Shown here one piece after another: positions 17,675 to 23,160 of a stretch of 23,160 bases of DNA (positions are counted from its first letter, which is position 1; each line of letters starts with the position of its first letter). Below the pieces are notes generated by a model, which did no database searches, was not told where the DNA came from, and was given only the letters and a program-made list of their open reading frames with translations. The stretch covers positions 171,334 through 194,493 of the forward strand of contig JH155219.1 of NCBI GenBank assembly GCA_000226015.1. Reading direction: 5' to 3'. A program made the position numbers and the translations under genes. This DNA is from Mnemiopsis leidyi. Its lineage: Eukaryota; Ctenophora; Tentaculata; Lobata; Bolinopsidae.

Positions 17675-19337
17675 GTAAATTCAACTGATTAAGAAATATG
17701 ATTAGTCATCAAGAAACACAGCCACTGCCAAAAAGTGTAAATAATACCAGCATTCATATACAATTATAACTCAGTAGAAACCGTTAGAAACAGTTAAAAA
17801 CAGTTAGAAACTGTTAGTAAAGAGCTGTGCGATTCGTCTGATAATCTCGATTCGTACAAAAATTCGGAAACAATTCGGCAATTTCAATTCACTGGCAGTT
17901 AGTAAAATGATTATTTAAAATGTTTTATGCTGTTTGAAATTTAATTCAGAAAGTATTTGCGATTCGGCAACGAATTGCACAACTTGAGTAAAAAACAGGT
18001 ATAAACAGCTATTATATGAATATATCAAACTGTATTACAAACGTTGAATAGCTCAAGGGAGCATCTTCAATATCTGGTCAGTGGATGACAAATTTAAAAC
18101 AATTCTTTCCACTTTGTTCGTTTCTTAGCAATATTTCTAAGCATAGACATATCTTTTAAACTTGCTAAATTGAAGCCTCTATTGATAAGATCGGTTTTGA
18201 TAGTGATAAACAAATTTATCTGGTGTCTTTCTATTCTTCGCTTAAATTGACAGCCATCAACAGAATAATCAGATATATAATATAGATATACACTAAAACC
18301 TACATAGCCGTGGGACCATCGCAGGGTCACCTAGAAAGGCCCGGAAACTATTCAAAACGAGTTAGCGGGATGAAGCGGTAAAAATAGACAAAATATAGAT
18401 AACAATAATATATGAATATAGTAACTATAAAGAAAGGGTCAAACCGGGGGCCCTCCCTATGGGCCGATGGTGATAGGAGGAAGCGAAGTTGACGAGCCTG
18501 CTTTAATTGAAACTTCCCCCAAACTTAGTTCCATCTGCTTCTGATCAGGTGCAGGCTTCAACTTTGTCGTAAAGGGGCAGCAGAGAATTAACGGACAGGA
18601 TGACAATTGGAAAGGAATAGAAGCATGCTGGATGAAGTCGTAACAGAACACAAGGAAGGTTACAGAGGGCTGACAGAAAAGGTCGAGGGAATTGCACTAG
18701 AAAGAAGTCGCTGAGCTACCCTAGATCAGGTATAGCTGTTTGCTGCTTCGCGGAAGAACAAGAAGTAAGCTCAGCCGACACTGCCAGGTTTCCCTCAGGC
18801 CACATTAAGTCAAGTCTGTACGGCGTCCTGTGCGTTTTCTTCGCGGTGGGTGGCCGACCAGCACAGTGTTTCGACTACGGCCAGATTGCAACCCCACGGT
18901 GACAGGCGTAGTAATAAAGGAGTCTGAAAAACGAGGAACTAAGTTTAAAAAGGAAAAATAAAGTATTACTGTGGCTGGCAAGGATACAGGAGAGAAACCT
19001 TGACTTGAAAAATTTACCGAAACCAGAATGTCAATCAATAATAAACGCAGGGTATGAGTTCTGTTGTTAATGGCGTCTCTTCGCATTACTTGCATGAGTT
19101 GTCTGGTGCATTTCTATATTCTGCTGGAAGTATCCTAGATAATTGGGTCCTGGAGTTATTGCTATGGAATTATCTCCAGAGAAGGAAGGTAAGGGCTGAT
19201 TGCAGTTCAGCAGAAATGCAAGGTAAAGAAAAAGTCAGTGACTTTTATCCAAATGGTCTTGATATTACGTAACATACGAGATGAATACAGGAATAAATAT
19301 TGAACAGACTTTAGAACGGTACAATTTTTTAATGGAT
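17675..19337. other. Non-coding region between ARFGEF3 exons and the GPCR; repeat debris
   Basis: Short AAACAGTTAGAA-type repeats lie at 17775-17815. Around 18290-18380, CACTAAAACCTACATAGCC and the bases after it resemble a DNA-transposon end of the CAGTAAAACCT type. Frames across 18460-19000 are broken on both strands. A stop-free 138-nt segment, 19051-19188, is described separately. I found no further ARFGEF3 homology. Confidence 0.4.
19051..19188 (+). CDS. Doubtful 138-nt exon candidate
   Basis: It sits between an AG (weak, purine-rich acceptor context AATAAACGCAG) and a strong gtaagg donor. It is stop-free for 46 codons in phase 0 and encodes VSSHYLHELSGAFLYSAG followed by a Leu/Trp-rich run. 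The preceding ARFGEF3 exon ends in phase 1, so it does not join in frame, and it does not resemble BIG3. It could be repeat debris. Confidence 0.15.
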
Positions 19338-19343
19338 TTTATT
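19338..19343 (-). terminator. Polyadenylation signal of the GPCR gene
   Basis: TTTATT on the plus strand reads AATAAA on the minus strand, 124-129 bases beyond the stop codon at 19467-19469. This gives a short 3' UTR of roughly 145 bases. A second AATAAA-like match, closer to the stop, lies in the A-rich stretch at 19385-19395. Confidence 0.5.
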
Positions 19344-19466
19344 GTGATAGATAGCTTCTAACATAAACTTGAACAGCAAATTCAAAAATAAAAATGGTAA
19401 ACAAACACAAATGGTGGACAAACACTTTTTTAAAACGACATAAATCTTGCAGTTCTGTGTCCACCA

Positions 19467-20765
19467 TTAAGTTGAAAAATAAAATCCCTCCGTGTTTTCA
19501 TCAGCAGTGAACCAGTTATCCTCTTCAATATCTGTGTCGCACTCCGTTTGCTCTAGTACTGTCTTCCATTCATCTTTATCCATGGGAATCTCTTTTCTCT
19601 CCACTCGCTGCATTTCCAGATTCCACTCATTGATGTCCTCACGCAAAAGAGCAGATTTAGCTTTAGTATTTTCCAAACTTTGCCTTAAAGCAATCTTGTG
19701 AATTTTAAACACGAATTCCTTCACAAACCTCCTGAATTCTTGAAGTCGCCAGTAATATATGACAGGGTTGAGAAATGCATTCAGGGAAACACTTCCAATG
19801 TACAATACATGAGGCATGTAATAAGAAAACCACCAAGGCTCAGAACCAACAGCTTCATTTAAGCTAGACCCCGAAAGGACTTTTGCCACAACAAAGACAG
19901 TATATACTGGTAAGGGGACTTGCAGCAGCAGGTAGGCCGCCATAAAAGAAGATATTGTCAGTGTTGCTTGCAATCTGAATCTTCTTTTTCTGGAAGCTCC
20001 ACTTCTAACATTGATATGCGTCCTTGAGGTTCCTTGCCAAACCTTTACATAGCTAATAATGTAACAGCAAAGACTAATCGGTATAGGAAGCAAGTAAGTT
20101 AGTCCTGGGATGTAAGATAGGAGAACACTTCGGTAAGAGGTTGCTGTCATTGTTTGCAACGCAAAGCCATCCGGGACACAGGCTCCTAAATGGTCAGAAT
20201 AGATAAATTTCTTTCCGACAAAGAATGGAAGAAGCTCAGTGATTAGAAGTATGACTGCGCTAGTAACAAACGTAATCTTTATCTTTTTAACAGTAACCAT
20301 CAAAGGAGAGTACATGAGTAAAACTCGCATTAAACTAGCTATGCTGACAATGGTTGCAGAATATTTCATAGCGAAGCTCCAGCAGTAGCCCCAAACTTGG
20401 CAGAATATGTCTTGGGAGAATGCCACAGGACTTCTTCTATCCAGAAGGGAGGCCACTACAAATGCAGAAAGACAACAGATCAGCATGTCTACACATGAAG
20501 CGGCTTTAAGGACGACTTTAGACTTGAAAATTGTTGTTCGTCTTTGAAAGAAAATAAATGCCAACACGTTGAACGCTAAACCAAAGAGAGTGCAAAGCAT
20601 TAGGCACAGTCCAGCTGTTGTGGCTATCACTCTGTCATAAATTTCATAGCCTTCAGTAACGTTTTCTTTTAGTGCTTTTATCAAACCTTCAACTGAGAAA
20701 CGCTTACTGTCCCCGAGATGATTATCCATAAGCAAAGTTCTTTCCTGCTGAGGGATAAGTAACAT
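19467..20765 (-). CDS. Rhodopsin-like (class A) G-protein-coupled receptor, single exon
   Basis: This 432-residue plasma-membrane receptor is coded without introns. Seven helices are visible at about residues 46-73, 86-108, 122-152, 163-184, 211-241, 265-296 and 316-340. Class A marks are N66 (1.50), D93 (2.50), C122 (3.25) with C196 in the second outer loop, R147 (3.50) in the sequence MRV rather than DRY, P227 and Y235 in helix 5, P284/P286 in helix 6, and NPVIY at 333-337, followed by an amphipathic basic helix 8. The short N-terminus has one N-glycosylation site (N35-V-T). The C-tail of about 80 residues is acidic (EQTECDTDIEEDN). Helix 4 lacks its usual Trp. The ligand is unknown. Start: Met1, or Met13 as an alternative. 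No close subfamily is recognised. Confidence 0.9.
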   Translation of the reverse strand: MLLIPQQERTLLMDNHLGDSKRFSVEGLIKALKENVTEGYEIYDRVIATTAGLCLMLCTLFGLAFNVLAFIFFQRRTTIFKSKVVLKAASCVDMLICCLSAFVVASLLDRRSPVAFSQDIFCQVWGYCWSFAMKYSATIVSIASLMRVLLMYSPLMVTVKKIKITFVTSAVILLITELLPFFVGKKFIYSDHLGACVPDGFALQTMTATSYRSVLLSYIPGLTYLLPIPISLCCYIISYVKVWQGTSRTHINVRSGASRKRRFRLQATLTISSFMAAYLLLQVPLPVYTVFVVAKVLSGSSLNEAVGSEPWWFSYYMPHVLYIGSVSLNAFLNPVIYYWRLQEFRRFVKEFVFKIHKIALRQSLENTKAKSALLREDINEWNLEMQRVERKEIPMDKDEWKTVLEQTECDTDIEEDNWFTADENTEGFYFST

Positions 20766-20794
20766 GATTATACATAATCAAACACAATAAGTGG

Positions 20795-20935
20795 GATGGT
20801 GTAAGGCTTTGACCCTGTCCCGGCACCCTGAATATGGACCTGCAGGCTTATAAGCTCGCACCGAAGAGGATGGAACGAGGGACCTTCCGATCACCGAGCA
20901 GAAGTACTAACCACTGGGCAACAAAGTTTGTGGTC
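20795..20935 (-). repeat. tRNA-derived SINE head, minus strand
   Basis: Reading the minus strand, a box-A-like GTTGCCCAGTGGTTAG (about 20907-20922) is followed about 30 bases later by a box-B-like TCGTTCCATCC (20868-20878). This is the order and spacing of an RNA polymerase III tRNA promoter. No tRNA cloverleaf with an acceptor stem is formed, so it is a SINE or tRNA relic rather than a tRNA gene. It lies just upstream of the GPCR start. Confidence 0.5.
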
Positions 20936-20958
20936 TAGGGGATTACACAAGCACGCTT

Positions 20959-21022
20959 CGGCGAAGCATTTCAAAAAGGTGTGGATGCTACGGCGAAGCA
21001 TTTCAAAAAGGTGTGGATGCTA
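20959..21022. repeat. 32-bp perfect tandem duplication
   Basis: CGGCGAAGCATTTCAAAAAG plus 12 more bases occur twice in tandem (20959-20990 and 20991-21022). A third partial start, CGGCGGAGC, follows. The first copy overlaps the GCTTC-GGC-GAAGC hairpin at 20955-20967, in the style of the hairpins in the hAT-like element. Confidence 0.8.
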
Positions 21023-22059
21023 CGGCGGAGCCCATGCCGCCGCACCAAAAAATTTATCGGCGGCGCAAATAGCGTGAGCCGTGAATGTAGAACTTTGAAA
21101 CAAATTATGTATTCAACAGATTTTAATGAAAAATTGAAATGATAATAGTGGAAGTAGTGAAATAGTAATAATAGTGAAATTGGCAACTGCCTAAGCCTCA
21201 TTCATGCTAAGTCACCCAAGTCGATCATATATCGTAAGTTACCAGACGACGCCTTGCTGATGGCTCTCAACCGATCGTCGCCTCTCTGAGATCCAATTGT
21301 GTATATCATGCCAAATTGCACACTAGAGCCATGCCAGTACTTTCAAGTTAGAATGTAAAATAAAACAAACTTATTAGTGATGTTTTGATGACTCCACAAT
21401 CGAAAAATAGCAAGCATTAGATAAAAGGTTAAAGGTATGGTCTATACTAATTGTAAGAAAGGACGTTCGTATCATGAAAACATCACCATCCGAGCTCGTT
21501 GTAATTTGTATGAGCTGATTTTAAGACACCACGTTCACATCACAGAAACCTAGAAATATTGAATATTTTTATCACGTGGCACGGGGTGGTTCGAAAGTGA
21601 TTGGTCTATGTAGCCTCTCGTCTGTCAATAGCTAAATCGAATCTGTCAAATGTTACAAAGAATTACGTCGCTGTGTCTGGGTGCTAAACTGTCTGTGCTG
21701 TTATCAGGAGCTCAAAATCCCGATTCTATCATTATATCATATGATAATATATTTTATTTTGTCATGATATGTTATATTATATACTGGTACTGACAAAGAG
21801 TCAAGAGCGGGGACACAACCCCATCTTCTCGGATTGTGTGTAACTTCACAGTAACTATTCATTCCTAGAGTATACCAAAATAAACCATTTCTTGTAATCC
21901 CTTTAATGAGCTTTTCAAATAAATCACGAAATTACGAACGAACACGGAATAACGACCACTTTAATCGCGAACTTTAAAACTAAGTGCGTTCGTGATTATT
22001 CGCAATGTTTATAAAATATGGGTGCTTTTGAGGCCAGAGTATCTTTATTCCCTATCACG
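21023..22059. other. Intergenic or intronic spacer
   Basis: No gene is supported. An AT-rich palindromic tract with TATCATATGATA lies at about 21736-21747. An E-box/CCAAT pair lies at 21573-21604 (see findings). Around 21920-22010, partly inverted words (CACGAA...TTCGTG) suggest a decayed repeat. Confidence 0.4.
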
Positions 22060-22177
22060 ACTAGGGTTTGGTAGGTAAGTTAGCTGTTGTTGACTGGGAC
22101 TAGGGTTTGGTAAGTAAGTTAGCTGTTGTTGACTGGGACTAGGGTTTGGTAAATAAGTTACCTGTTGTTGACTAGGG
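22060..22177. repeat. 39-bp tandem repeat, three copies
   Basis: The units begin ACTAGGGTTTGGTARGTAAG and end TTGTTGACTGGG. Copies start at 22060, 22099 and 22138; the third is 40 bp with a few changes. No frame or promoter is evident. Confidence 0.85.
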
Positions 22178-23160
22178 AAACAAAGCCTCACGCCGCATTG
22201 ATGTCGACTTAAATTGATGTGGGGGCACCACTGACCTCAACAATACTAGTTAGCTATTTGTAGTCCATAAATCGAGCTTGATAACTAGCCCCACACTCAT
22301 GATCACTACTTCCATTCGGACTTACGAAACTCTAGTTGGCCGCTGCCAATTTTTGTTAAAGATAAACTCGGGTGACACGACGGCAGATAGTAACGACTGA
22401 ATGCGGCTGCAGAGTGATTGTGCTATCGAACGTCAGACCTTTTTAATTTGCCGATCTTGTTGAACCTTTTAACTCTTTGGCAAATGCAATGCATCAGGTA
22501 ATCGTTTCTACGTCACGTGACAGCGAGGCTCAAATGAAAACCCTCCGTGAGTACCGCAAGGCAGAGGAAAACAAATCACGAGGACCAATCAAACGTCAAA
22601 TTCTTTAATTTGTCAATCTTTGTGACTCTCTGGCCGAGGCAGCATGAGCTGTATTTAGCCATAAAGTATAACCAGCTATATCCACCAGCGGGCTATATTT
22701 TGTCATCTGAGCTCTCGCAGCCCGATGTTACAAGACACAGTGCGCGTCCAGCCCGCTTAAAATACAGCACGCGAGCAGACGACACTTAAAGTGACAAGTA
22801 ACAATACAGCCCGGAGCACTTTCACTTTCAAACACCGCCCGATACGATGATAATCGTTGAAGTATTCTAATCGCTTGGTTCATTGTCTTAGTATAACTTT
22901 AATTTACCTACCTTGTTAAAGTTGGACTTGGTTTCTAATTCAATACAGTTTAGTTTTTTTCAAAACGGTTTTAGTATGTCTGTTCGCGTGGGAACATGTC
23001 TGCTACGTGCGCACGTGACTGCTCTTGTATGTCACGTGACCTACTCGTGCTAGCGCATTTACTCTCCTATTAGACGAATTTGATGTCACGTGACTGAGCA
23101 GTGTACTAGGAGTAGGTGGCAGTTGCGTATACCGGGCCGACTCTAATTAGGGATCGCTTT
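22178..23160. promoter_or_regulatory. Spacer with a cluster of GTCACGTGAC E-box palindromes
   Basis: The 10-bp palindrome GTCACGTGAC occurs at 22512-22521, 23031-23040 and 23085-23094, with a near copy GCACGTGAC at 23011-23019. This is the form bound by MiT/TFE and USF-type bHLH-ZIP factors. A CCAATCA box lies at 22575-22581. Three sites within 85 bases at the right edge might mark the promoter of a gene beyond the window. The 80-codon frame at 22547-22789 has no recognisable features. Confidence 0.4.

Noticed and set aside
18805..19095. 96-aa minus-strand frame
   Set aside because: No family motif, overlaps repeat-like DNA, and both strands are broken by stops nearby.
20868..20922. Functional tRNA gene on the minus strand
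   Set aside because: Box A and box B are present, but no acceptor stem, anticodon arm or CCA-adjacent pairing can be drawn; it is a SINE head.
22547..22789. 80-aa plus-strand open frame
   Set aside because: No homology, signal peptide or splice context recognised; length is expected by chance.

Overview
The window is animal nuclear DNA. Long genes are split into many short exons with GT-AG introns, dispersed transposons and SINEs are common, and the two recognisable genes are animal families. No rRNA, true tRNA, operon or CRISPR array was seen. An intronless rhodopsin-like GPCR, palindrome-rich repeats with 'GCGAAGC' cores and small-to-medium introns suggest a marine invertebrate, possibly a non-bilaterian such as a cnidarian or sponge. 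This placement is inference.

Main gene (+ strand, about 1733-17674). About 31 exons encode the first ~1,560 residues of ARFGEF3/BIG3, the large Sec7-related protein of the BIG/GBF family. Exon order and splice phases agree with homology recalled from human BIG3, from the N-terminal 'LQKEASKY' motif to the 'VWWIMIEG' exon. The Sec7-like part keeps only its second half and lacks the FRLPGE glutamic-finger segment, so the protein should not be a normal ARF exchange factor. It also has a ~220-residue acidic, Ser/Thr/Asn-rich N-terminal extension. The last ~600 residues expected from the family are not visible here. The gene either continues beyond 23160 or is cut short.

Second gene (- strand, 19467-20765). 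This is a single-exon class A GPCR of 432 aa with all seven helices, NPxxY, the C3.25 and ECL2 cysteines, and MRV in place of DRY. A polyadenylation signal lies about 130 bases past the stop. If ARFGEF3 continues rightward, this gene is nested antisense in one of its introns.

Repeats. Positions 3-236 hold the end of an unrecognised, probably transposon-derived ORF. A tRNA-derived SINE lies near 1195-1478. Intron 1 carries a palindromic MITE (2600-3506) interrupted by a hAT-like element (2668-3364) with a perfect 8-bp target duplication. The intron at 12860-14305 carries a 10-bp tandem array with a 146-bp higher-order period, split by a Tc1/mariner-like MITE (13304-14083, TA duplication). The intron at 15369-16598 carries two perfect RFX X-boxes and a 34-bp minisatellite. 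A second SINE (minus), a 32-bp duplication, a 39-bp triplicate and a cluster of GTCACGTGAC sites fill the right flank.
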